Assembly: GCA_013398955.1 (NCBI GenBank)
Contig: VWPU01009581.1
Location: 1-64,000, forward strand
DNA: 64,000 bases
Origin: Callaeas wilsoni
Lineage: Eukaryota; Chordata; Aves; Passeriformes; Callaeidae
Direction: 5' to 3'
The translations under genes and the position numbers were made by a program. Of this stretch, positions 35,657-46,816 are shown in pieces (within the stretch, counting starts at the first letter, position 1; every line of letters begins with the position of its first letter). The notes beneath the pieces were generated by a model. It did no database searches. It saw nothing but the letters and a program-made list of their open reading frames with translations, and was not told where the DNA came from.

Positions 35657-37082
35657 TTTAAATAAAAACAAGTGCGATTCCCAGTTATAACCACCAGACC
35701 CAGCCAACTGCCCCTATTGTTCCCATACACTCCAAAATTCATGCACTGAATGAATTACATAAATTTTATAAGTTTTTAATCTTTTTTTTTAAAATTCATG
35801 CAATGCAGGATATATATAAATATATATGTACATAAATATATGTGTCCTGCTCTGTTCATGAGTCCTGAGCAGAGATTTCAGCCTGACCGGAGCATTTAGA
35901 AGCAAGAAGGGGGTTGCACAAGTTCTAGTTTTAAAACTGCAGGTCTGTGGGGTTATTTTATTGCTGGAGAAAGAAAGAAAAGTGTCACTAAGGTTCTTTC
36001 CATCGGAGCAGCAAAGGAAGAAAGGTAAATAAACAGAATTTTTTTCAGGGACTTGGCAGGAAAGCACAGCTCCTCTGCAAGGCAAAGGGAGCTCACCAAC
36101 CTCCAAAACACTGCAGGTGGCTCAAAAGACACCACTGTGCTCCAATTAGTGCCAAAGACGACCAGAAAGCACCACAGGGCACTGAACTGCTCCTTCCCCC
36201 ATGCGATGCTGCCAGCAATGAAGTTTCAAGGAGAAAGAAGGAAAATGGAACAGAAAGAAGCTTGGGAGATTTGCAAATTTTGCTCTTGATGTTTCAAGCA
36301 AATTAAGACCAAATAAACCCCAAAATAGAAAAAGCAACCCACAAATCCACAGCTCTAGCCCCAACAAAGTCCTATTAGTCTTAACAACAGCACAAAAGTG
36401 ACTCAATTAATTAAAAGCAAATAAAAAGAAGCAGTCTAACTTATTCTTTCAGAGTTCAAGACAGCAAAAGCACCAGTCTGCCCCAGACAGAACTCTATTT
36501 TTTCTTTTCTTGTTTTTCTTAAATGCATTTATTCATTAAGGCTTTCTCGTAGGCTGTGTAATGAGTCACTTCTTGCTTCTCTATGAAGTGCAAAGGGATG
36601 GAGAGGAACAGGATTTAAATGGAGGATGGAGACACTCACAAAGCCTGTTAGAAAAGCTTGGAAAGCTTTTGAAGGAATCACAGATAAAGCGAGGCAACTC
36701 CTCTCATGGACCCCAAACCCTTTTCTCTATCACCAGAGCTTTCCCAGGGTCTAAGCCTGGCTGTCTCCTTGCTTACAGCCAGCACAGAAAACCACCCCCT
36801 CTCCTCCTCTGAGCTTTCTTCCTCCCCAGAAGAGCTTGGGATGAGAAATCCAGAGCTCAAGCAGGAAGCAGGAGCGATGCTGCTCCTCCCATGGACCTGG
36901 TGGCTCAAAAGTGTGGATGTGGCTATCTCTGCACCAGTGAAATAGGATCAGGGGGATCCTGTCAGTCGGTATCATCAACAGCACAAGGCATTTATGGTTC
37001 TTACCCTGGCAGCCAGAGAAGCCCCAGCAGCCTCCAGCTCAGAGTGAGCCACACATGTCCAACTATTCTGCAACTGTTTTTC
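35657..37082. other. Unique sequence with an AT-rich hairpin
   Basis: It contains an imperfect AT-rich inverted repeat around 35793-35862 and no recognised gene. A direct repeat AAATTCATGCA occurs near 35735 and 35791. Confidence 0.55.
35793..35862. repeat. Imperfect AT-rich inverted repeat
   Basis: GCAGGA (35805-35810) pairs with TCCTGC (35845-35850) around a TATATA/AAATATATATG core. Outside it, ATTCATG on the left pairs loosely with CATGAGT on the right. The centre is TGTACA-like. Confidence 0.65.
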
Positions 37083-37208
37083 TGAGAATCACAGAAACAC
37101 AGAAGGGTTTCTGTTGGAAGGCACCTTAAAGATGATATGGTTCCAACTCTCCTGTCATGGGCAGGACACCTTTCACTAGACCAGGCTCCTCCAAGCCCCA
37201 CCCAACCT
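37083..37208 (-). mobile_element. CR1 LINE 3' tail
   Basis: Plus-strand reading is TGAGAATCACAGAAACACAG, then CACCTTAAAGATGATATGGT and CTCCAAGCCCCACCCAACCT. This is the terminal ~125 bp of CR1 with moderate divergence. Confidence 0.92.
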
Positions 37209-37610
37209 CCATTTCCACTGGGGAGGAAGAGTCTGTCTAATTAATCAGATCAGAAATGCCGAGCTCAATGAAAAGCCCAAGAGAGAAACTCTCCCGTCAT
37301 CAGCCTTATCTCAGAGTGGATCAGGAATGTCCTGGTTTGGTTCCCTAACTACTGTCAGGAGTTTCCCCTGGCTCTCTAGGTCCTTCGAGTCCTTCCACCA
37401 CAAGTTTTGAGGAAGCAATGCCAGTACAGAGATGTGAAATGAGTCTGCAAAGTGGCTGAACAACAGGAAGGGCACACTTGTCACTGCAATAAACACAAAT
37501 CCCAAAAAAGCACAACTCAAGCCCAAATTCACTGCTGCCTGCCTTCCAGCAAGGACTCTCATCTTGTCCATGCGTAGAAGTAGAAAACAGGAAATAGATA
37601 TTAGGACAAA
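37209..37610. other. Unique spacer between CR1 copies
   Basis: A 101-codon minus-strand frame has no known domain. Nothing else was seen. Confidence 0.55.
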
Positions 37611-37830
37611 ATACATATTAGGGAAGAAATTCTGCCCGGTGAGGGTGCTGAGGCCCTGGCACAGGGTGCCCAGAGGAGCTGGGGATGCCCCATCCCTGAA
37701 GTGGCCAAGGCCAGGTTGGACGGGGCTTGGAGCAACCTGGGATAGTGGAAGGTTTCCCTGCCCATGATAAGGGTTGGAATGAGGTGATCTTTAAGGTCCC
37801 TTCCAACCCAAATCATTCTCTGATTCTGTT
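37611..37830 (+). mobile_element. CR1 LINE 3' fragment
   Basis: The copy runs ATACATATTAGGGAAGAAAT, GTGCCCAGAGGAGCTGGGGA, GGGCTTGGAGCAACCTGGGA and CCAACCCAAATCATTCTCTG. The region before 37611 (AAATAGATATTAGGACAA) may be a duplicated stretch of the 'GATATTAGGA' box. Confidence 0.94.
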
Positions 37831-39181
37831 TTTCTGTGAAACTGCTCTGGTGACAGCCATGATCATGTGTCATCCCCCATGGCAGAGATCTTCTACCTTC
37901 CCTCTCACTTTTCTAACATTTATTATAAGAAAAAGAAAATTTAAACCAGAAAAAAAATAAACAAAAGCAAAACCCAAAAGTGACAAAAAGCCCCCAGAAA
38001 ATCCAAAATAAATTTAAAGACCTCCTAAATACAGAATCTAGGAGAACTTTTTGTTGCCACCTAGACCCCTTCCAAAGGGTTCACATGCCAATCTAATAAT
38101 GAAGCTGTCGTATGGGGTGATGCGATTTTAGCTTTCAAGCTGAAGGTTGCTATGGGAGGCAGTTCCCAGCAGCAGCACTGCACAGCATTTGTAAAAGCCC
38201 TTTCCAGCACCAGACACTGATTTTTGAGTAGGAAAAAATTAACTATTTTTGTTTTTAAAAAGTCCCATAAAAAGCAGCAGTGCTGGAGGAAAATGCAGAG
38301 AAAAAAAAAGCAAAATAAAAAATGAGGCTGTAATTCAGATGCCTGTAGAAATGTGGATGCACAAAAGTCCCCTTCCCAAAGCTAAAGCACCAGGAAAACC
38401 TAATTTTTTTCAAATCAGTGCACATCAGCTGAGTTGCTGCATTTGCCAACACCAGGTTTGCTGGGATGTGGGAGAAGTTAAAGGCAATCACACAATCTCA
38501 GGTGCTGTGTAAAAGAGGTGCAGAAATGGGAACAGTTATTGCAGTGTCTCTGCTGGGGACATCTACTGTGCACTGAGATCTTGACTCGGATAAAAATGAG
38601 GCATCACTTCACAGCAGGTTGAGGAAGTTTACTCAGGTTTTTAGAATTAAAAAAAATATAATATATATAGGGATTTGTGCAAGGAATGAAATATTATGTG
38701 TATATATATATATATACACACACAGAGAGTTATGTAAAGCTGGTCAAATACAAATGACTCTCTTGAAACTAACAAACAAGTAAACACAGAAGATATTTTC
38801 TACAGCAATCTGTAAGATCTAGGAGACTGTTACAACCTGCAGGATTTACAGAGGAAACACAATAAGAAGGAGAATTCAACACAAGGACAGAGCCCTGAAG
38901 CAGCAGCAGGAGCAGATGCAGCCGCTTTTTACCTTTACATAGTGAGGTGAAGACCACCAAACACTGATTTATAAAAGGCTTTCAGTTCATGTTGCCAAAG
39001 TCTCCAGCCATTAAGTGCCTTAAATCTTTGCAGGTTAAGTAAGGGAGAGTTGGTAGATGAGATACGGGGATGGGGATGAATATCTAAAGAGCAAACACAT
39101 CCCAACAGGAGATGTGAGAGCGCAGGAGAGCACACAGCCAGCTCCCTGCCCACACCCAGGATATGGAGAAGGGTGAGGATC
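37831..39181. other. Unique sequence with TA-rich repeats
   Basis: It holds A-rich sequence near 37925-37990 and the TA palindrome at 38697-38720. No gene or transposon was recognised. Confidence 0.55.
38697..38720. repeat. Perfect 24-bp TG-(TA)-CA palindrome
   Basis: TGTG, eight TA units and CACA make an exact self-complementary sequence. It is followed by more CA and AGAGAG. Another TA-rich piece lies just upstream (38650-38670). Confidence 0.85.
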
Positions 39182-39512
39182 AAGATCATCCCGTTCCACC
39201 CCCTGCCATGGGCAGGGACACCTTCCACTAGACCAGCTTGCTCCAAACCCTGTTCAACCTGGCCTTGGACACTTCCAGGGATGGGGCAGCCACAGCTTCT
39301 CTGGGCAACCTGTGCCAGGGCCTCACCACCCTCACCAGGCAGAATTTCTTCCCAATATGCCATCTAAGTCTGCCCTCCTTCAGTTTAAAGCCATTCCCTC
39401 TTGCCTTGTCTCTCTATGTCTTGTCCAAAGCCCCTCTCCAGCTCTCTTGGAGCCCCATAGGCTCTGGAAGGGACTCCGAGTTCTCCCTGCAGCTTTCTCT
39501 TCTCCAGGCTGC
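39182..39512 (-). mobile_element. CR1 LINE fragment lacking its 3' terminus
   Basis: Plus-strand reading begins AAGATCATCCCGTTCCACC. The preceding ~45 bp expected of CR1 (the AATCATAGAATGGTTTGGG tail) are missing and replaced by unrelated sequence. The rest is well preserved (GCAGCCACAGCTTCTCTGGG, CCTTCAGTTTAAAGCCATTC). The 5' truncation is in the CTTCTCTTCTCCAGGCTGC box. Loss of the 3' end is unusual because CR1 copies normally share it. Confidence 0.95.
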
Positions 39513-40637
39513 ACTCAATGATTTTTTGCCTCAAGTCTTCAGTGGGAAGTGCTACAGTAACAACACTGAGATGCTCTTCCTTCATCAAGAGCCAGGAGAC
39601 AAGAAACCCTATAGACAGATTCACAACCAGAAATTTCTGTGATGTCAAAGCTTTCAGACCCAATTGAAACTCTGATGGAAGTTATACACAGGTGAAATCT
39701 CAAGACATGAGAAGAAAAATTGATTTGAGTCTGATGTTCAGATAAGCAACTGAGATGCTGCAGAAGAGAGATTTCTAAAGCACAGATCCAGCTTGGGTCC
39801 TGCACCCCACTGACTCCACAATTTCTGAGACAAAATCTCAACAAGGAACGGAGAATCTTTTGCCAACACAAGCTTTTACCAAAACATACAAATAACCCAA
39901 AGAGAACCCCTGATCAACAAGTCAGAATTTGCTAAAATGCCCAAACTCCAAACCAGCAACAATCAGGAGCCCACGGTACCAGGCAAAACAAGAACCATCA
40001 CTGAGATGCACCGACTGCAGTGGCAGTACCAGGAACACACCATTCAATTAAAATTATTACATTAAGTTTTTTGCTAAAACGAGACCGAATTATTACAGGA
40101 GACCTCACTATCAGCCCAAGGCTTCAGAGCCCAGCAAGCCCAACACCACCCACCCACCCTCCACATCCTCAAAACTCCTCCTTCCCCAGCACTCTGCTAA
40201 TAAACTCAGGGATGTCCTTCCCAGAGGTCTCAACGCCTTGTCAGCAGAAATTCAAATCAATCCAGCCCTGGAAGCAGCTGCAGCAAATAACTCAATCACG
40301 TTCATCATTTTAACTTATCCTATTTATGAATCAGGTCAAGCCTGAAATCTCCATTTACATTATCAGCCTTCATGATATTAAGATAATCATGCAGAGGACT
40401 GATCAAAGGTTCTTCGTAACTTTGGAGTGCAGGAATTACCATACAATAACACTTTATCTACTGCAGTGTCCTTTGTGACTGTCAAGAATACTTTCTTCCT
40501 TAGAAAACAGGGCAAGGAACAACACATTGAACAGGAAACTGCTGCCAATGCTAAATCTGAGAGTAACAGGGCAGTGGGTGCTGTACACGTATCTCCAAAA
40601 AACCATGAAGATCACCAGTTTTTAAAACAGAAGGGGT
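39513..40637. other. Unique sequence, no gene seen
   Basis: No transposon or exon was recognised. A C-rich piece CACCCACCCACCCTCC lies near 40148-40162. Confidence 0.55.
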
Positions 40638-40742
40638 TGGGCAGGGCTTTGAGTAACCTGGTCCTGACCCTGCCAATGACAGGGGGCTGGAACTGGACGG
40701 TCTTGAAGGTCCCTTCCAATCCAAACTATTCTGGGATCCCAA
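40638..40742 (+). mobile_element. CR1 LINE 3' tail
   Basis: The copy reads GGGCAGGGCTTTGAGTAACC, then TGCCAATGACAGGGGGCTGG, then GGTCTTGAAGGTCCCTTCCA and AATCCAAACTATTCTGGGA. The 'GTGGAAGGTGTCC' block has been lost between TGGTCCTGA and CCCTGCC. Confidence 0.9.
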
Positions 40743-42470
40743 TATCTGCTGAAAGTCTCTGAGAAAAACAGAGATCTTCAAGCTGCCTTGAATTACCTTT
40801 ATTTTATCTCACCTGTATGGAAGGACATTTTGATTTTCCCAGACTGATACTGAAAATCACCTGAAATGGTTCTCTAAAGGGCCTCAATTTCTCTCAGCTC
40901 TGCTTTGAAGGGAAGATGAATCCTGCAGCCTCCTGACACCCAGAAATACTCTGATGCTCTCAGAGCCCTCTCTCTGCTGTCCCTCCAGCAGCTGCAGCAC
41001 CTGCAGAGCATCACCAGGTCACTGCTGCAGATCTGAAAACAGCCACCAAAACATAAGAAAAGAGAAAAGCAATTTCCATCTTCTCAAGGAACTTCCACTC
41101 TGCTGTTCACCTCCAACTTGCTATTTTTCTTCCTACAACAAATAAAATGTAACATCATTCTGCTATTTTTGTGAAGAGATGTTTTACCCAGAGTTTAGGC
41201 AAAGGAAAACAATGTCTAACCTGATTTTAGGATTATGTAAAGAGGGAGAAAAAATAGAAGGATGTAAGCTTGTAAAACAGTCTTATGAGGGAAAAAAATA
41301 TAGGAACACTTTATTGGAAGCGCTTCACTTCTGATACCAGCTATTAAGAATGTAGATATAATCCTTTATTTATCTCATTTGCAGCAAGAAAACTCTACAC
41401 ACACAGAAGGAAAAATCACATGGGATATAATCCAACAACAATCTCCCCCATTAACTCGAGAATGATGTTCTATTGAATATTTCAAGCATGATTACACTGT
41501 AACAAAATGGCACCATGCCACCAAGTTCTGTAAATTATTTTCTCTCAATACCTCCCTTCCTTGCAAAGATGCCAGAAGGCTGCATAAAAAAAGTCCTCTG
41601 GGATCAAAGTAAAAGGCACCAAAGAAACAAGAAGGATCCTTCAAGTGACCACCCCAACGTTTGTCCCAAAGTGGAAAGATGACCTTAGATGTTGGTGTTG
41701 CACCTCCTAGGCAGGATCTGGGCTGGGAATTATTGTACCAAGGGAATGCTTTCTGCAAAGGAGTTAAATACACAGGATTTAAAATTATGGCAATCTGCTC
41801 CAAGTCATAACTTTGAATGCAGTTAATGCTTCTGCTTCCATCTTGGGGCTTCCAGTGGTAGAAAAATTTCACTTTGGTTTCTCTAACGTGGGAAAAATAC
41901 CACAAACAGCAGAGCTGAAAGCTCAAAACAGCTCCCTGGATGATGCATGAGCTCAGAGGGATCCCAGGTCCAGTGAGCTTTGATTGGGAGACAGACATGG
42001 CTGTCTTTCTTCCAGTCATGACTTAAGGAGGAAGCAAACATAAGCAAAATCACAAATATTGCCAAGGCCAGGCAGCAAGGCTGTAACACAGCTAATTAAA
42101 TACTTTGTCAAAGATTTTCCGATCGTTCAAAGGATTGGGATGTGCAAGAAGAGGCTTGCGGGGGTATGAACAGCAGCCAGAGTGCTGAGTGAGCACATCT
42201 GAAAGCAGTAAACACTAACATGGATTCAATTTAAATTCCCTGAACATGTTAGAGAACAAGGAAGGGAGAAAAAGCCAAGTTCACCCACGTAACTAAAGTG
42301 TTGTGTCTACGAATCCAGCTCTACAGCCAAGGAAGAGAGACCAGGGCCTCTCCAAAGGTGCTCCACTGACCATGGAAGGAGTCACAGGTCTCCAGGAACT
42401 TCTTCGAGTCCTTTGGGACTGCTGTCGTCACTGCCTGAGCCTGACCACACAAATGAACACAACCAGGATA
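40743..42470. other. Unique sequence with an unassigned 175-codon frame
   Basis: The minus-strand frame 41492-42019 has no recognised domain, signal peptide or splice context and is of chance length. No transposon was recognised. Confidence 0.5.
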
Positions 42471-42574
42471 AGCAACCTGGTCTGGTGGGAGTTGTCCCTG
42501 CCCATGGCAGGAGTTTGGAACTGGATGGTCTTTAAGGTCCCTTCCAACCCAAACCATTCCGTGATTCTGTGATT
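42471..42574 (+). mobile_element. CR1 LINE 3' tail
   Basis: The copy reads AGCAACCTGGTCTGGTGGGA, TTGTCCCTGCCCATGGCAGG and CCAACCCAAACCATTCCGTG, followed by ATTCTGTGATT. The 3' end is well preserved, and the body is lost upstream of 42471. Confidence 0.93.
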
Positions 42575-42983
42575 ATGGGGGACATCAACTGATGGGTGAA
42601 AAAGGGGGATGACAGCTTAAGCCCCTCAGAGCAGCTCATGGTGCCCAAAATTCCAACTCGCTGCCTTCTTGAGAAGCCAAGTAGATGTTTTCTCTTATTC
42701 AGAAATTTTACTTCAATATGGCTTAGAATTATCTACACCAGGCCCAAAAATTGTGAAATAAAGACAGAGAGGAAGTGTTTTAATAGGCACACTCCTAAAA
42801 GAAGCTGAAGCCAACAAAAAGAACTGATGTCACCACTGGCACCTCAAAAAGAAACTTTGTTCAAGGCTAATCCTTTCAGGTGAGGAATGGGATGCAAGGA
42901 AAGAAGACCGAATACTATCAAGATTATTACAAGGTAAAATATAAATATTACAGACCACTATAACATAAAATTCACCACTCAGA
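42575..42983. other. Unique spacer between CR1 copies
   Basis: Nothing was recognised. AT-rich around 42920-42975. Confidence 0.6.
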
Positions 42984-43150
42984 AGGCGGTGAGGTCTTCA
43001 CAGGCTGCCCAGAGAAGCTGTGATTGCCCCATCTGTGGAAGTGTCCAAGGCCAGGCTGGATGGGGCTTGGAGCAACCTGGTCTAGGGGAAGGTGCAGTGG
43101 GGTTGGAAATGGGTGATTTTCAGGTCCCTTCCAACCCAAACCACTGTAGA
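42984..43150 (+). mobile_element. CR1 LINE 3' fragment
   Basis: The copy reads GGCGGTGAGGTCTTCACAGG, CTGCCCAGAGAAGCTGTGAT and GGGGCTTGGAGCAACCTGGT. The TGTCCCTGCCCATGGC block is deleted (GGTGCAGTGGGG). It ends CCAACCCAAACCACTGTAGA. Confidence 0.92.
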
Positions 43151-45097
43151 ATTTTATTAAAATTATGAGGTAAAATTGGTGGTGCAGTGTCATTTGATTC
43201 CTAATCTTTTTAATAGAGAAAGAGCTCAGAAAATGTTGAGAGATGAAGACCTGAAATGCTTCTTGCCCCACGGAGACTGGGGAGAAGAAAAGAGACACAC
43301 TGAAGGAGTGAGTTTGATTTGGAAACTGGCACCAAACACAGCAGAAAAAACCTCAACAAGGAACAGTTTAGAGAAGAATCTCTCAACTTCCTACCACATA
43401 CTAGGAAAAAAAAAAAAAAAACAAAAAAACAAAAACAAAAACAGAAGTCAGGACTCAAGGAAAAAAAAAAGAAGTCAGGAAATACTCAGGAGAGAAGTGA
43501 ATCTTTTGAATAACTGACTGGAGATTCTGGAGGCCAAGGACTCCAGGCTCCAAAGGCACAGGGAAGCACATAACAAGACCAGCCAAAGTTGTCATAACTA
43601 AGTTGCAACATGAACTGCTGAAGCCAAGCCTTAATGATTAACCATCAGGAGAAAGCCAGGGAGGATTCATCACCACATTTGCATACCAGGACATTGCTTA
43701 CTCTTCTTTTGAGCACATTATTACTGATCACCATCCAAAAGAGATTCTTGAACTAAATGAAGCCTGTGGCTCTCTAGGCAATTCCTAGACTACTTATAAT
43801 TAAAGGCACCATTAAGCCTTCAGAGGAGCAGATGCCAATCCATGTCAAAAGTTACGCAGCTGAGCGGGGTCTAATTACACTGAATTCAAGAGATACATCA
43901 CATCCCCAACAGATGTCATTTTATAGAAAGCTTTTTCCATGTCTCACAATCTTAAGATCGTTTGAGATGTTCTCGCCTGTATTACCCCTTTTCTTTAGAA
44001 AAGAAAAGACCATCCAGAGTCATCTGCCTGCAAGCTCAAGATGGGGTAAGTGGCAAACAGAAGAAAAAGCCACTGATGTGATGGGGAAGGCAATTTAAAA
44101 AAAAAAAAATTAAGAGTTTACATGGAGAAACAATTCCTTCCTTCCTATTTCACACTTTTTTTGTGGTAGGCTGATATTTTGGGCTCCCTTTTTTTGCGTG
44201 TTTATTCAGGGTCTGTACAGCCAAGCAACTGCACATTCTTGGGAACTGTAAATGCTACAAGCCCAGTTCATCCATTCCCAAAAAAAGAGTTTTATGAATG
44301 ATGTAAAACAACAATTAAGAGCCATGAAAAGGGTTCTTGCACAGCCTGGTCCAGGTGGCAGAACAACTCAAAATATCTTTTGGATTAGGACACTGATCAA
44401 GTTTTCTCCTCTGCATTTAAATGGGAAAAGAGAGTCCAAATCGACTCAGAAGCAGCCATGATAGAAGATACTAAAAATATTATCATCTAAACACAGAAAG
44501 GTCAAAAAATAAATTCTTAACTGCCTTCTCAACATAACGCAGAAAGCACATCTATTCTTAAGCATTCACCAAGGCCAGTGAGTTTGGGAAAAAGACAGAT
44601 GGGAGAACATGTAGGAGAATATGTTCTCTGAATACTTCCACAAATAGGCTACCAAAAGTCAAGAGAGATGCTGTGTCACAAGGGATGCAGAAGTCACAGG
44701 AGATGCATTTCTCGACATTACCCTCCAAGAAAGAGATCTTCCTGAGCCGAGAGAAAACTCTTTACTACTTGTTCCCATGGCACTGCCTCCAGACACTCAT
44801 CCTATAGTTTTCCCATATTTTGAAACAAAATGGCCCATGGCTGGAGAGTGACAGATGCCACTTCTTCAGCCTTTCCCAGCAACATGGTGATGATCATCAC
44901 AAAGAATGACAGTGATATCAGAATCATCAGTGGTCTCTGCTAAACTTCCCTTTTACTGGTCCCATTCTCCTGCCTTTTCAGCTGCTCCTGTAACTTGAAG
45001 CTGTTGGACAGCTTAAACAAATTGGAGAAAAGAGAAAAAAAAAATCCTAAACTATAATTGTCACCCTGAAAATGGAGGGAAATACTAAGGGTAGGAA
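43151..45097. other. Unique sequence with A-rich tracts
   Basis: It contains A-rich repeats at 43405-43473 and 44096-44109. A lysine-rich open frame (43176-43517) is an artefact of the A tract. No gene was recognised. Confidence 0.55.
43405..43473. repeat. A-rich (AAAAAC) tract
   Basis: A 16-base A run is followed by ACAAAAAAAC-like units and, after a short break, another A run at 43460-43470. Confidence 0.8.
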
Positions 45098-45513
45098 AAT
45101 ATCTCCTATGAAGACAGGCTGAGACAGTTGGGGCTCATCAGTCTGGAGAAAAGAAGGCTCCAGGAGACCTTAGAGCCCCTGCCAGTACCTAAAAGGCGCC
45201 TACAGGAAGGATGGAGAGAGACTTTTTGCAAGGTCATGAAGTGATAGGACACAGGGGGAATGAATTGAATTGAAGGAGAGTGGGTTTAGATTAGTTATTA
45301 GGAAGAAATTCCTCCCTGTGAGGGTGGTGAGGCCCTGGCACAGGGTGCCCAGAGAAGCTGTGGCTGCCCAAACCCGGGAAATGTTCAAGGCCAGGTTGGA
45401 CAGGGCTTGGAGCAGCCTGGGATAGTGGAAGGTGTCCCTGCTCGTGGCAGGAGTTTGGAACAAAATGGTCTTTAAGGTCCCTTCCAACACAAATTACTCT
45501 GAGATTCTATGAA
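45098..45513 (+). mobile_element. CR1 LINE 3' fragment, well preserved
   Basis: The copy starts AAATATCTCCTATGAAGACA and runs through AGTCTGGAGAAAAGAAGGCT, GTGCCCAGAGAAGCTGTGGC and GGTCTTTAAGGTCCCTTCCA to AATTACTCTGAGATTCTATG. It is the first of three copies within 1.3 kb on the same strand. Confidence 0.95.
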
Positions 45514-45918
45514 TCAAGGAAAGAAAGATAATTAAACACCAGGGTGAAGAAATAGACAAAACACTACACTTGCAGCAATTACACAGTGAGTGGATTGTCT
45601 ATGAGTAAACAAATGGGAAATCAACCATGTTTATGGTTTCTCCTGTGGTGGAGGGGTCAAGTAGACACAGCAAGTGGCAGATGAAGTGTCAGGAGGTGAA
45701 AGGCACATCTGTGGAAAATGAGGCGTCTTCTACTTTCTCTTCAGCAGACGGAGTGTGGAGAGCAGATGGAGATGTTCCATCTCAGGATCGTGTTTTAGCC
45801 ATTTCCTTTGTGACATCCTGGCTGGTGTCCCCATCAACAGCAAGGCCAGTCTTGGTGGTGTAACCAAAAGTAATGGAAACAACAACTAATGCTCCAGTTC
45901 TCCAGCCACTTTCATTTG
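45514..45918. other. Unique spacer between CR1 copies
   Basis: A 78-codon frame has no known domain. Nothing else was seen. Confidence 0.6.
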
Positions 45919-45996
45919 GCAGTACAATGTTAAGGGTTGGACTTGACGATCTTAAAGGTCTTTTCCAACCTAAATGATTCTATAATTCTATAATTC
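45919..45996 (+). mobile_element. CR1-Y-like LINE terminal stub
   Basis: GCAGTACAATGTTAAGGGTT, GGACTTGACGATCTTAAAGG and TCTTTTCCAACCTAAATGAT are the CR1-Y-type 3' end, followed by three tail units (TGATTCTATAATTCTATAAT). The next CR1 of a different type starts about 17 bp later. Confidence 0.92.
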
Positions 45997-46013
45997 TGAA
46001 CTGGGCCATGAAG

Positions 46014-46420
46014 AGGAATGGAACACCTCTCCTATGAGGAAACGCTGAGAGAATTTGGATTGTTCAGCCTGGAGAAGCAAATGCTTCAGGGTGACCTAAA
46101 CTGAGGCCTTTCAGTACATGAAGGGAGGTCTACAAGAGAGCTGGAGAGGGACATGTAGTGATGGGACAAGGGGGAATGGCTTTAAACTTAAAGAGAGCAG
46201 GTTTAGATTAGGTATTAGGAAGGAAAAATTCTTCACTGCGAGGATAGTGAGGCCCTGGCTTGTCCAGAGAAGCTGGCCAATCCCTGGGAGTGTTCAAGGC
46301 CAGGCTGGACAGGCCTTGGAGCAAGGTGGTCTAGTGGAAGGTGCCCTCGCTCATGGCAGGGGGTTGGAATGAGATTATTTTTAAGGTCCCTTCCAAACCA
46401 AACCATTCTATGATTCCATA
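46014..46420 (+). mobile_element. CR1 LINE 3' fragment directly after a CR1-Y-like tail
   Basis: The copy runs GGAATGGAACACCTCTCCTA, GTTCAGCCTGGAGAAGCAAA, AATGGCTTTAAACTTAAAGA and CCAAACCAAACCATTCTATG. The 'GTTGCCCAGAGAAGCTGTGG' region is partly deleted (GGCTTGTCCAGAGAAGCTGG). It sits head to tail with the previous stub. Confidence 0.94.
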
Positions 46421-46775
46421 ATTTTCATATACACAATCTGACAAGCACCAGAATATCAACATATTGCATTCCAAAAACCCCCTGTGAGAAGCAGGTGTCC
46501 CACAATCAGAGGCCTGAAGTCTCTGGTTTTGCTTCCCAAGTATCCTCTGCCCAACCAGCAAATTACACACTTTGTTTCCAACATAAATCTGCTGTATGCC
46601 AACAAATGGATCCGCCCACATTACTCTCCCATTGTTGAACAAATTGGGACCATAATTAACAGAAAAGTGTGCTTCAGTTAAACAGTGACCTGGTTTTTGT
46701 TACTTTAATCCAAAAATTAGATCTATATTTTTCATTGCATGAGTTTGCTTTTCTATTTAAAGGATTCCTTGCCAT

Positions 46776-46816
46776 CTTGACTGCAAACAAAACACAGGGT
46801 CTTGTTTGCAGTCAAG
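46776..46816. repeat. Perfect 15-bp inverted repeat, 11-base loop
   Basis: The left arm 46776-46790 is CTTGACTGCAAACAA. The right arm 46802-46816 is its exact reverse complement. Pairing stops at both edges. By a rough estimate, a perfect 15-bp arm pair this close is unlikely by chance in a window this size (well under 1%). Confidence 0.93.

Noticed and set aside
41492..42019. 175-codon minus-strand open frame
   Set aside because: No recognisable domain or signal sequence; within chance expectation.
43176..43517. Lysine-rich 113-codon frame resembling a nuclear protein tail
   Set aside because: The lysines come from an A-rich simple repeat.
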